Positions 57,045 to 64,000 of a stretch of 64,000 nt of DNA are shown here, piece by piece. Origin of the DNA: Silvania hatchlandensis (GTDB lineage Bacteria; Pseudomonadota; Gammaproteobacteria; Enterobacterales; Enterobacteriaceae); contig NZ_JAMGZK010000053.1 of NCBI RefSeq assembly GCF_025564065.1, forward strand, positions 248,001 to 312,000, in the 5' to 3' direction. The notes under the pieces were generated by a model. That model ran no database searches. It was given only the letters and a program-made list of their open reading frames with translations, and was not told where the DNA came from. The position numbers and the translations under genes are program-made. The stretch's first letter is position 1. Every line of letters begins with the position of its first letter.

Positions 57045-57461
57045 ATGCTAAAAACACTCGATGTTGTCTGCGCTATTCTCGAACGGGATGGCAAAATTTT
57101 ACTGGCGCAGCGCCCGACGCACGCCGACCAGCCGGGGATGTGGGAATTTGCCGGGGGCAAAGTCGAAAGCGGTGAAACCCAGCCCGCGGCACTGATCCGC
57201 GAGCTGCGCGAGGAGCTGGGTATCGAGACACAGCCGACCCGCTACGTCGCCAGCCATCAACGCGAAGTCTCCCAACGGCTGATCCATCTTCACGCCTGGC
57301 ACGTGGCGCACTTTGTCGGCACACCGGTGGCGCATTACCACAGCCAGCTGGTGTGGTGTACGCCGCAGGAGGCCTTCAGCTATGATTTAGCCCCGGCGGA
57401 TATCCCGCTGCTGGAAGCCTTTATTCTCTCACCCGCCGCCACACCAGCGGATTCGTGCTGA
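57045..57461 (+). CDS. nudG: Nudix pyrophosphohydrolase NudG
   Basis: A 138-residue Nudix hydrolase that prefers damaged pyrimidine triphosphates such as 5-hydroxy-CTP and 2-hydroxy-dATP. The Nudix box is GGKVESGETQPAALIRELREELGI near residues 33-56 (the GX5EX7REUXEEXGU pattern), with the MutT-like WEFAGG before it. Starts at 57039 and 57045 are both possible with no clear ribosome site; 57045 matches the E. coli start best. It is divergent from ynjA, and its 3' end overlaps ynjH by 41 bases. Confidence 0.93.
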   Translation: MLKTLDVVCAILERDGKILLAQRPTHADQPGMWEFAGGKVESGETQPAALIRELREELGIETQPTRYVASHQREVSQRLIHLHAWHVAHFVGTPVAHYHSQLVWCTPQEAFSYDLAPADIPLLEAFILSPAATPADSC

Positions 57462-57696
57462 TCGCCTGTGGATCGCGCTGGCACTGCAACATCACGCCAT
57501 CGGCTTTCACCACCGCCCCTTCTGAATAGTTTTGATCCTGATAGATGCAGCACTGATTGCAGGGCTGCGCACGCTGACCGCCGGAGCTAAAGACCTCTGG
57601 CGGCACGCTGACATCCACGTTCGAGCCAAACCGCTGCTCGGCCTGACTGCCCGCAGCAAAAAGCCCAAGTACAACAATCATCACAAAACGGTTCAT
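57421..57696 (-). CDS. ynjH: Uncharacterised secreted protein YnjH (DUF1496)
   Basis: A 91-residue DUF1496 protein with a signal peptide (MNRFVMIVVLGLFAAGSQAE). The mature part has the family core PPEVFSSGGQRAQPCNQCCIYQDQNYSEGAVVKADGV, with four cysteines in the whole protein that could form disulfides, and ends NPLVWRRVRE. It lies as in E. coli between nudG and gdhA. The convergent overlap with nudG is long. Function unknown. Confidence 0.92.
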   Translation of the reverse strand: MNRFVMIVVLGLFAAGSQAEQRFGSNVDVSVPPEVFSSGGQRAQPCNQCCIYQDQNYSEGAVVKADGVMLQCQRDPQAISTNPLVWRRVRE

Positions 57697-57932
57697 CGAC
57701 GCCTCTTCCTGTTGTTTCCTGATAATGACTATAACGGTAAAAATCCCCCGAAGCTTTAATCCTGTCCGTCATCGTTTTTTGTTATGACCCGGCACGTTTA
57801 ATGAATTTATCTGGACGCGGAAATTTTGCTTGCGCCTCAAAGCGCAACGGGTGGTATAGTCGAAAAACACAACATCACGCACATTTTTGTTACAAATAAA
57901 ATAATCCCAATATATTAGAGGAACTTATAGTT

Positions 57933-59276
57933 ATGGACCAGGCTTACTCTCTTGAATCCTTTCTGAACCGCGTTCAGCAGCGTGACCCACATCAGAGCGA
58001 GTTTGCTCAGGCGGTACGGGAAGTCATGACCACCTTGTGGCCATTCCTGGAACAAAACCCCCGCTATCGTCAGATGTCGCTGCTTGAACGCCTGGTTGAA
58101 CCGGAGCGCGTGATCCAGTTCCGCGTGGTATGGGTCGATGACCGCAATCAGGTGCAGGTTAACCGCGCCTGGCGCGTGCAGTTCAACTCCGCTATCGGCC
58201 CGTTCAAGGGCGGCATGCGTTTCCACCCGTCGGTAAACCTGTCGATCCTCAAGTTCCTCGGCTTTGAGCAGACCTTTAAAAACGCCCTGACCACCCTGCC
58301 TATGGGCGGCGGCAAAGGCGGCAGCGATTTTGATCCGAAAGGCAAAAGCGAAGGCGAAGTGATGCGTTTCTGCCAATCGCTGATGACCGAACTGTACCGT
58401 CACCTGGGCGCAGATACCGACGTACCGGCCGGGGATATCGGCGTGGGCGGTCGCGAAGTGGGCTTTATGGCCGGGATGATGAAAAAACTCTCCAACAACA
58501 GCGCCTGCGTCTTTACCGGGAAAGGCCTCTCCTTCGGCGGCAGCTTGATCCGTCCGGAAGCCACCGGCTACGGCCTGGTCTATTTCACCGAAGCGATGCT
58601 TAAGCGTCACGGCCTGAGCTTTGAAGGGATGCGCGTTGCGGTGTCCGGCTCCGGCAACGTGGCCCAGTACGCCATCGAAAAAGCGATGCAGTTTGGCGCG
58701 CGCGTGATCACCGCGTCTGACTCCAGCGGCACCGTGGTCGATGAAGCGGGCTTCACCCCTGAAAAACTGGCGCGTCTGTGCGAAATCAAAGCCAGCCGCG
58801 ACGGTCGCGTGGCGGATTACGCCCGTGAGTTCGGCCTCACCTATCTGGAAGGCAAACAGCCGTGGGCCGTGCCGGTGGATATCGCCCTGCCGTGCGCCAC
58901 CCAGAACGAACTGGACGTGGATGCGGCGCACCAGCTGATCGCTAACGGCGTGAAAGCGGTTGCCGAAGGTGCCAACATGCCGACCACCATCGAAGCCACC
59001 GACCTCTTCCTGCAGGCGGGCGTACTGTTTGCACCGGGTAAAGCGGCTAACGCTGGCGGTGTGGCGACCTCCGGTCTGGAGATGGCGCAGAACGCCGCCC
59101 GTATGGGCTGGAAAGCCGAGAAAGTGGATGCGCGTCTGCATCACATCATGCTGGATATTCACCATGCCTGCGTCGAGTACGGCGGGGAAGATAAGCAAAC
59201 CAACTACGTGCGCGGGGCGAACATTGCCGGATTCGTGAAGGTGGCGGATGCGATGATGGGTCAGGGCGTGATCTAA
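57933..59276 (+). CDS. gdhA: NADP-specific glutamate dehydrogenase
   Basis: A 447-residue hexameric enzyme that aminates 2-oxoglutarate to glutamate with NADPH when ammonium is plentiful. The glutamate site is PMGGGKGGSDFDPKGKSEGE near residues 122-141 and the coenzyme motif VSGSGNVAQYAIEKA near 235-249. Length and start (MDQAYSLESFLNRVQ) equal E. coli GdhA. A TTAGAGGAAC ribosome site is present. The 236 bases upstream should hold its promoter. A long antisense ORF covering the gene is a shadow. Confidence 0.98.
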   Translation: MDQAYSLESFLNRVQQRDPHQSEFAQAVREVMTTLWPFLEQNPRYRQMSLLERLVEPERVIQFRVVWVDDRNQVQVNRAWRVQFNSAIGPFKGGMRFHPSVNLSILKFLGFEQTFKNALTTLPMGGGKGGSDFDPKGKSEGEVMRFCQSLMTELYRHLGADTDVPAGDIGVGGREVGFMAGMMKKLSNNSACVFTGKGLSFGGSLIRPEATGYGLVYFTEAMLKRHGLSFEGMRVAVSGSGNVAQYAIEKAMQFGARVITASDSSGTVVDEAGFTPEKLARLCEIKASRDGRVADYAREFGLTYLEGKQPWAVPVDIALPCATQNELDVDAAHQLIANGVKAVAEGANMPTTIEATDLFLQAGVLFAPGKAANAGGVATSGLEMAQNAARMGWKAEKVDARLHHIMLDIHHACVEYGGEDKQTNYVRGANIAGFVKVADAMMGQGVI

Positions 59277-59291
59277 ACTATAGTTCTGTGC

Positions 59292-59332
59292 GGTCGGGGC
59301 CCTCACCCCGACCCTCTCCCACAGGGAGAGGG
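59292..59332. repeat. Twin-hairpin element after gdhA
   Basis: GGTCGGGG (59292-59299) pairs with CCCCGACC (59306-59313), and immediately behind it CCCTCTCCC (59312-59320) pairs with GGGAGAGGG (59324-59332). The two stems share two bases. The CCCTCACCCCGACCCTCTCCC type recurs between genes in many enterobacteria. It separates the convergent gdhA and topB and may act as a terminator or REP-like element. Confidence 0.7.
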
Positions 59333-59347
59333 AGAAAACCGTGCTTT

Positions 59348-61255
59348 TTACGCCGCACTCTTCTTCTTAAACTTTTTCTTCTTGTCGCCGCCGCCCGGCG
59401 CAACGATACCGCGAAAATCCCTCACCGGCGTAGTACGCGCCTGGTTAATCAGATCGAATAGCGTCCCCACCAGCGGCTGCATAAAGTCCTGGTAGCGGCA
59501 CTGTTTTTCGCTGATCTGAGTCAGGGTCGACTCCCAGTGCGCAGTCATGTCCGGCCTGGCAGCCATCTCCGGCAGGGAGTGGATCAGCGCCCTTCCGGCA
59601 TCCGACGAGAGGATAGACCGCCCCTTCTTATGCAGAAAACCGCGCTTGAACAACAGCTCGATGATCCCGGCGCGGGTGGCTTCGGTTCCCAGACCGTCGG
59701 TGGCGCGCAGGATCTTCTTGAGCTCTTTATCCTGCACGAAGCGGGCGATCCCGGTCATCGCCGACAGCAGCGTAGCGTCGGTAAAGTGGCGCGGCGGCTG
59801 GGTCTGACGCTCGACCACTTCGCCCTTCTCGCACAGCAGCTCATCCTCTTTTTTCACAACCGGTAACGGCGTGCCATCGTTCTCTTCATCACGCTCTTTA
59901 TTGCCCAGCAGCGTGCGCCAGCCCGCCTCCGCAAGGAAGCGCGCCTTGGCCACAAACTTGCCTTTGGCAATCTCCAGTTCAATGACGCACTTGCGGAACA
60001 GCGCGTCCGGGCAGAACTGCATCAGATACTGACGCGCAACGAGGTGATAAACCTTCGCTTCGTTGTCGGTCAGATTAACGGAACTGCTGCGCGCCGTCGG
60101 GATGATGGCGTGGTGGGCATCCACCTTCTTATCGTCCCAGCAGCGGTTGCGGATATCTGGATTCACCACCGGCTGCGGCACCAGATCGGGCGCATGGGCG
60201 GCTATGGCGTTCAGCACCGCGTGACGACCGGCAAAATGCTCTTCCGGCAGATAGCGGCTGTCGGAACGCGGATAGGTGATCAGCTTATGGGTTTCATACA
60301 GTTTCTGGCAGATATCCAGCACGTTCTGCGCGCTCATTCCGTAACGTTTCGCCGCCTCGATCTGCAGCGAGGAGAGGGAGAACGGCAGCGGTGCAGGTTC
60401 TGATTCCCGTTTATCGTTATAGCTGGTGACGATGGCTGGCTGGCCGTCAATGCGCTTAACGACGTGCTCGGCCAGCGTTCGATTGAGCAAGCGACCCTCT
60501 TCGTCCTGATAGGGTTCACAGGCGTCGCTCGGCTGCCAGATCGCCGTGAAGCGTTCGTCCTTCGGGGTGACGATATGGGCTTTAACCTCGAAGAAGTCTT
60601 TGGCGACAAAGTTCTCGATCTCTTCATCGCGGCGCACCACCAGCCCCAGCACCGGGGTCTGCACGCGTCCGACGGAGAGCACCCCCTGATAGCCCGCGTT
60701 ACGCCCCAGAATGGTGTAGGCGCGGGTCATGTTGATGCCGTACAGCCAGTCGGCGCGAGCCCGGGCCAGCGCCGAGACGCACAGCGGGACAAACTCGCTG
60801 TTCGAGCGCAAACGTGAAATGGCACGTTCAACCGCCTGTGGGTTGAGATCGTTAATCAGGCAGCGCTGCACCAGCTTGCGCTTTTCAGGCGCCAGGCTGA
60901 GGTAATCGAGCACCTCATCCACCAACAGCTGCCCTTCCCTGTCCGGGTCACCGGCGTGGATCACTTCGGCGGCATCCTGCAGCAGACGCTTTATCACGTT
61001 CAGCTGTTTGGTCACCGACGGGCGCGGCTGGAGCTGCCATTTTTCCGGCACGATCGGCAGATCGTTCAGATTCCAGCGCGCGTAGCGGCTGTCGTAAGCA
61101 TCCGGCTGGGCCTGCTCTAACAGGTGGCCGATGCACCAGGTGACCACCTGCCCGTTGCCACATTCGATATAACCATCGCCTTTGCGGTGCGGTTTAGGCA
61201 GCACGTCGGCGATGGCGCGAGCGAGGCTCGGTTTTTCGGCAATAAATAACCGCAT
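59348..61255 (-). CDS. topB: DNA topoisomerase III
   Basis: A type IA topoisomerase, 635 residues, that decatenates replication and recombination intermediates. Toprim motifs are [13 protein letters not shown] near residue 4 and [12 protein letters not shown] near 102; the catalytic tyrosine is in [17 protein letters not shown] near 328. It ends in a short lysine tail ([12 protein letters not shown]), whereas E. coli TopB has a longer tail (653 residues). It lies four bases after selD on the same strand and converges on gdhA. The ATG at 61255 is the conserved start MRLFIAEKP. Confidence 0.97.
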   Translation of the reverse strand: MRLFIAEKPSLARAIADVLPKPHRKGDGYIECGNGQVVTWCIGHLLEQAQPDAYDSRYARWNLNDLPIVPEKWQLQPRPSVTKQLNVIKRLLQDAAEVIHAGDPDREGQLLVDEVLDYLSLAPEKRKLVQRCLINDLNPQAVERAISRLRSNSEFVPLCVSALARARADWLYGINMTRAYTILGRNAGYQGVLSVGRVQTPVLGLVVRRDEEIENFVAKDFFEVKAHIVTPKDERFTAIWQPSDACEPYQDEEGRLLNRTLAEHVVKRIDGQPAIVTSYNDKRESEPAPLPFSLSSLQIEAAKRYGMSAQNVLDICQKLYETHKLITYPRSDSRYLPEEHFAGRHAVLNAIAAHAPDLVPQPVVNPDIRNRCWDDKKVDAHHAIIPTARSSSVNLTDNEAKVYHLVARQYLMQFCPDALFRKCVIELEIAKGKFVAKARFLAEAGWRTLLGNKERDEENDGTPLPVVKKEDELLCEKGEVVERQTQPPRHFTDATLLSAMTGIARFVQDKELKKILRATDGLGTEATRAGIIELLFKRGFLHKKGRSILSSDAGRALIHSLPEMAARPDMTAHWESTLTQISEKQCRYQDFMQPLVGTLFDLINQARTTPVRDFRGIVAPGGGDKKKKFKKKSAA

Positions 61256-61259
61256 TGAA

Positions 61260-62303
61260 TTAACGGATCTCAATCATCGGACGACCACCGCGGGCGGTCA
61301 CCAGCTCGCCAATGGCGGTCAGGGTGATGCCAAACTCGGCGGCAGTGGCCTGGGCTTCGGCTTCAGCCTCCGGCGTCACCGCCAGCAGCAGGCCGCCGGA
61401 AGTTTGCGGATCGCACAGCAGATCGCGCCACTCAGTTGGCATGTCGCCCATCAGGTGGCCGTAGCTGGCAAAGTTACGCTGCGTCCCGCCCGGGACCGCG
61501 CCCTGGGCAATATAGGCTTCGACGCCCGGCAGCTTCGGTACATCCTGATACCAGACCTGCGCCTGCACGCCCGCGCCCTGGCACACTTCGCTGAGGTGTC
61601 CCAGCAGGCCAAAGCCCGTCACATCGGTCATCGCCTTCACGCCGTCGATATTGGCAAACGCCGCTCCCGCCAGGTTCATCTGGCACATCACCTCTGTCGC
61701 CAGCCCAACGTGCTCCGGCTGCAGCAGCGATTTTTTCTCGGCGGTGGTGAGCACGCCAATGCCCAGCGGTTTGGTGAGGAACAGCTTGCAGCCCGCCTCG
61801 GCGGTGCTGTTGCGTTTGACGCGCTCGGTCGGCACCACGCCGGTGACCGCGAGGCCAAAGATCGGTTCCGGGGCATCAATCGAGTGCCCACCCGCCAGGG
61901 CAATTCCCGCCTGCTGGCAGGCAAAGCGTCCGCCTTCAATCACCTCACGGGCGATCTCCGGCGCGAGAGTGTTAATTGGCCAGCCGAGGATCGCAATTGC
62001 CATGATCGGCTTACCGCCCATCGCAAAGATGTCGCTGATGGCGTTGGTGGCGGCGATGCGGCCAAAGTCATACGGATTGTCGACAATCGGCATGAAGAAA
62101 TCGGTGGTGCTGATAACACTGGTGCCGTTACCTAAATCGTACACCGCAGCGTCGTCTCGCGTTTCGTTGCCAACAAGCAGGTTCGGGTCGACAAACTTCG
62201 CCTGCTCGCTGTGCAGAATGGTTTCGAGCACTTTGGGGGAAATTTTACAACCGCAACCGGCTCCGTGGCTGTATTGCGTTAAACGAATGGTTTGCTCGCT
62301 CAT
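61260..62303 (-). CDS. selD: Selenide, water dikinase
   Basis: A 347-residue PurM/AIR-synthase-fold enzyme that makes selenophosphate from selenide and ATP for selenocysteine and selenouridine. The reactive cysteine is Cys17 and Lys20 follows ([10 protein letters not shown]); here it is cysteine, not selenocysteine. The ATP-binding DDAAVYDLG near residue 50 and [13 protein letters not shown] near 160 are intact. The ATG at 62303 is preferred over 62309 by alignment with E. coli SelD. It is followed by topB. Confidence 0.97.
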   Translation of the reverse strand: MSEQTIRLTQYSHGAGCGCKISPKVLETILHSEQAKFVDPNLLVGNETRDDAAVYDLGNGTSVISTTDFFMPIVDNPYDFGRIAATNAISDIFAMGGKPIMAIAILGWPINTLAPEIAREVIEGGRFACQQAGIALAGGHSIDAPEPIFGLAVTGVVPTERVKRNSTAEAGCKLFLTKPLGIGVLTTAEKKSLLQPEHVGLATEVMCQMNLAGAAFANIDGVKAMTDVTGFGLLGHLSEVCQGAGVQAQVWYQDVPKLPGVEAYIAQGAVPGGTQRNFASYGHLMGDMPTEWRDLLCDPQTSGGLLLAVTPEAEAEAQATAAEFGITLTAIGELVTARGGRPMIEIR

Positions 62304-62421
62304 AGACAATCTCCTTTTATAGCAATGACGTTATGTTAACGCTCATTCCATTACGTGGTAAGTATGACTGTCTGAATTCTGCGGTACTTGCTCAGGATCC
62401 AGACAGTTTTGTGGCGTCACA

Positions 62422-62976
62422 TCAGAAATGGGTGACGAAAGGCGAGGTATCAGGCACGGAGACGGTGGTCGAGGCTTTCAGCTGCGGGGTACCGAGATAG
62501 AGGAAACCGACGATTTTATCATCTGCACCACAGTGAAGGCCCTCGCGGACAATCGGGCTGTCGGTTAAGGCACCGCTGCGCCAGATACCGTTAAAGCCCT
62601 GCGCGACGGCGGCCATCTGCATTGCCATTACCGCGCAGCCTGCGGACATCTCCTGCTCCCACACCGGCACCTTGTGCTGCGGCTGGCATTTGGCCACCAC
62701 GGCGATAATCATCGGCGCACGGAACGGTGCGCTGCGCGCTTTTTCAATCGCTTTCTCATCCTGCGGATCGGCGGCGGTGGCCCCTTTTTGCAGCAGAGTG
62801 CTGAAGCGCTCGCGGCCTTCGCCTTCAATAACAAAGAAGTGCCACGGCTGTAGCGTGCCATGATCGGGGGCACGCATCCCGGCGCGCAGGATATTGTCCA
62901 GCTGTTCGCCCGCCGGTGCGGGCTCCGCCAGACGCGACGCGCTACGGCGGTTAACAAGCAGTTCGAGTGCATCCAT
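62422..62976 (-). CDS. ydjA: Nitroreductase family protein YdjA
   Basis: A 184-residue FMN-dependent nitroreductase-fold protein, among the smallest of the family. It begins [21 protein letters not shown] and keeps the FMN-binding [31 protein letters not shown] near 34-57 and [23 protein letters not shown] near 115-138. It matches E. coli YdjA; the physiological substrate is not known. It is divergent from sppA. Confidence 0.95.
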   Translation of the reverse strand: MDALELLVNRRSASRLAEPAPAGEQLDNILRAGMRAPDHGTLQPWHFFVIEGEGRERFSTLLQKGATAADPQDEKAIEKARSAPFRAPMIIAVVAKCQPQHKVPVWEQEMSAGCAVMAMQMAAVAQGFNGIWRSGALTDSPIVREGLHCGADDKIVGFLYLGTPQLKASTTVSVPDTSPFVTHF

Positions 62977-63141
62977 GGGGTAGCTCCTGTCTTAAAATTT
63001 ACCCGAAATTAACACGACCGCAGATTTTGTTACAGCCTGGCGGGCGATTCCTGCTGACAAGTGGCGGTTGGGTCATTACGATAGCCCGACAATACCGTCC
63101 TGTGGCGACGGGAAAGGTCATAACCTGGACAGGGAGAATAC

Positions 63142-64000
63142 ATGCGAACCCTTTGGCGATTTATTGCCGGCTTTTTTAAATGGACGTGGCGACTACTGAA
63201 TTTCGTCCGTAATCTGGTGATGAACCTCTTTTTCATCCTGTTAGTGATGGTTTGCGTGGGCGTCTGGATGCAGCTCAGCAGCGGCAGCTCGTCGCAGCAT
63301 GCCGGGCGCGGGGCGCTGCTGCTGGATATCGCCGGGGTAGTGGTGGATAAACCCTCAACCAGCAACCGACTCGGGGTGATTGGCCGCCAGCTGTTTGGCG
63401 CAGGCGGCGATCGACTGCAGGAAAACTCCCTGTTCGATATCGTCGATGCAATCCGGCAGGCAAAAGATGACCGCAACATTACCGGCATCGTGCTCGACCT
63501 GAAGAACTTCGCCGGAGCCGATCAGCCGTCCATGCAGTATATCGGCAAAGCGCTGCGCGAATTCCGCGACAGCGGCAAACCGGTGATTGCGGTGGGCGAC
63601 AACTATAGCCAGGGGCAATACTATCTGGCGAGCTTTGCCAATAAAGTGTGGCTCTCACCGCAGGGTACCGTCGATCTGCACGGTTTCGCCACCAATGGCC
63701 TTTACTACAAATCCCTGCTCGACAAGCTGAAAGTGACCACCCACGTGTTCCGCGTCGGGACCTACAAATCAGCGGTTGAGCCGTTTATCCGCGACGATAT
63801 GTCCCCTGCCGCCCGCGAAGCGGACAGCCGCTGGATTGGCGAGCTGTGGCAGAACTATCTCGCTACCGTGGCCGCAAACCGTCAGATCACCCCCGCTCAG
63901 GTCTTCCCTGGCGCGCAGGCGATGCTCGACGGGCTGCGTAAAGCCGATGGCGATACCGCGAAGTATGCCCTCGATAACAAACTGGTGGATGCACTGGGAT
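63142..64000 (+). CDS. sppA: Protease IV (signal peptide peptidase A), N-terminal part
   Basis: SppA is an inner-membrane serine/lysine protease that degrades cleaved signal peptides. 286 codons are present and the gene runs off the right edge. A single membrane helix lies at about residues 28-48 (NLFFILLVMVCVGVW). The catalytic lysine region TYKSAVEPFIRDDMS is near residue 208-222; the catalytic serine lies beyond the window. An ACAGGGAGAAT ribosome site precedes the ATG. Confidence 0.96.
   Translation, partial: MRTLWRFIAGFFKWTWRLLNFVRNLVMNLFFILLVMVCVGVWMQLSSGSSSQHAGRGALLLDIAGVVVDKPSTSNRLGVIGRQLFGAGGDRLQENSLFDIVDAIRQAKDDRNITGIVLDLKNFAGADQPSMQYIGKALREFRDSGKPVIAVGDNYSQGQYYLASFANKVWLSPQGTVDLHGFATNGLYYKSLLDKLKVTTHVFRVGTYKSAVEPFIRDDMSPAAREADSRWIGELWQNYLATVAANRQITPAQVFPGAQAMLDGLRKADGDTAKYALDNKLVDALG

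Noticed and set aside
57915..59306. 463-residue antisense ORF covering gdhA
   Set aside because: It mirrors gdhA exactly on the other strand, has no family motif, and its product is a His/Ala-rich shadow typical of GC-rich coding DNA. gdhA itself is certain.

Overview
This window is an ordinary chromosomal backbone segment of an enterobacterium in the Enterobacter/Lelliottia/Leclercia/Klebsiella part of the Enterobacteriaceae. The gene order follows the E. coli K-12 stretch ppsA-ppsR-aroH ... pheST-rplT-infC-thrS ... katE-chb ... ast-xthA ... gdhA-topB-selD-ydjA-sppA almost gene for gene, and protein lengths match their E. coli relatives closely. The coding sequence is GC-rich, and intergenic regions are short and AT-richer. 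I saw no rRNA, tRNA, insertion sequence, prophage, CRISPR array or plasmid gene. Species assignment is inference from synteny and recalled E. coli sequences.

Layout. 1-3114: ppsA (partial), its regulator ppsR and aroH, with a Cra-like site and a TrpR operator. 3262-9216: a Fur-box-preceded haem uptake operon hemP-hemR-hmuSTUV, which E. coli K-12 lacks except for hemP (ydiE). 9213-14582: selO, a small unknown ORF, ydiV, nlpC and the vitamin B12 genes btuCED. 14684-21831: the leftward translation cluster thrS-infC-rpmI-rplT-pheM-pheS-pheT-ihfA, with the phenylalanine attenuator and the AUU start of infC. 22166-29236: small membrane and secreted proteins, ydiY, pfkB, ydiZ, yniA, yniB, yniC, a solitary kduD behind a KdgR-like box, and the SOS-type gene ydjM. 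29366-33527: tcyP, cedA, katE. 33565-38791: chitobiose operon chbBCARFG. 39065-42760: osmE, nadE, cho (LexA box), ves, spy. 43096-49122: arginine catabolic operon astCADBE behind a sigma-54 promoter. 49568-57696: xthA, a TVP38/TMEM64 gene, the ynjBCD transporter with rhodanese ynjE, ynjF, a displaced ynjA, nudG, ynjH. 57933-64000: gdhA, topB, selD, ydjA and the start of sppA.

How the genes work together. The haem operon is a complete path: outer-membrane receptor, periplasmic binder, permease, ATPase and cytoplasmic haem handler. The chb and ast operons are self-contained catabolic units for chitin disaccharide and arginine. The translation cluster joins two tRNA synthetases, IF3 and two ribosomal proteins, with IHF-alpha at its distal end.

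Novelty. Nothing here is clearly a new large system. The best leads are the uncharacterised ynjBCD-ynjE importer/rhodanese unit, three small ORFs with little or no known function, the lone kduD with its own KdgR-like operator, and an unexplained 12-bp inverted repeat between ppsA and ppsR.
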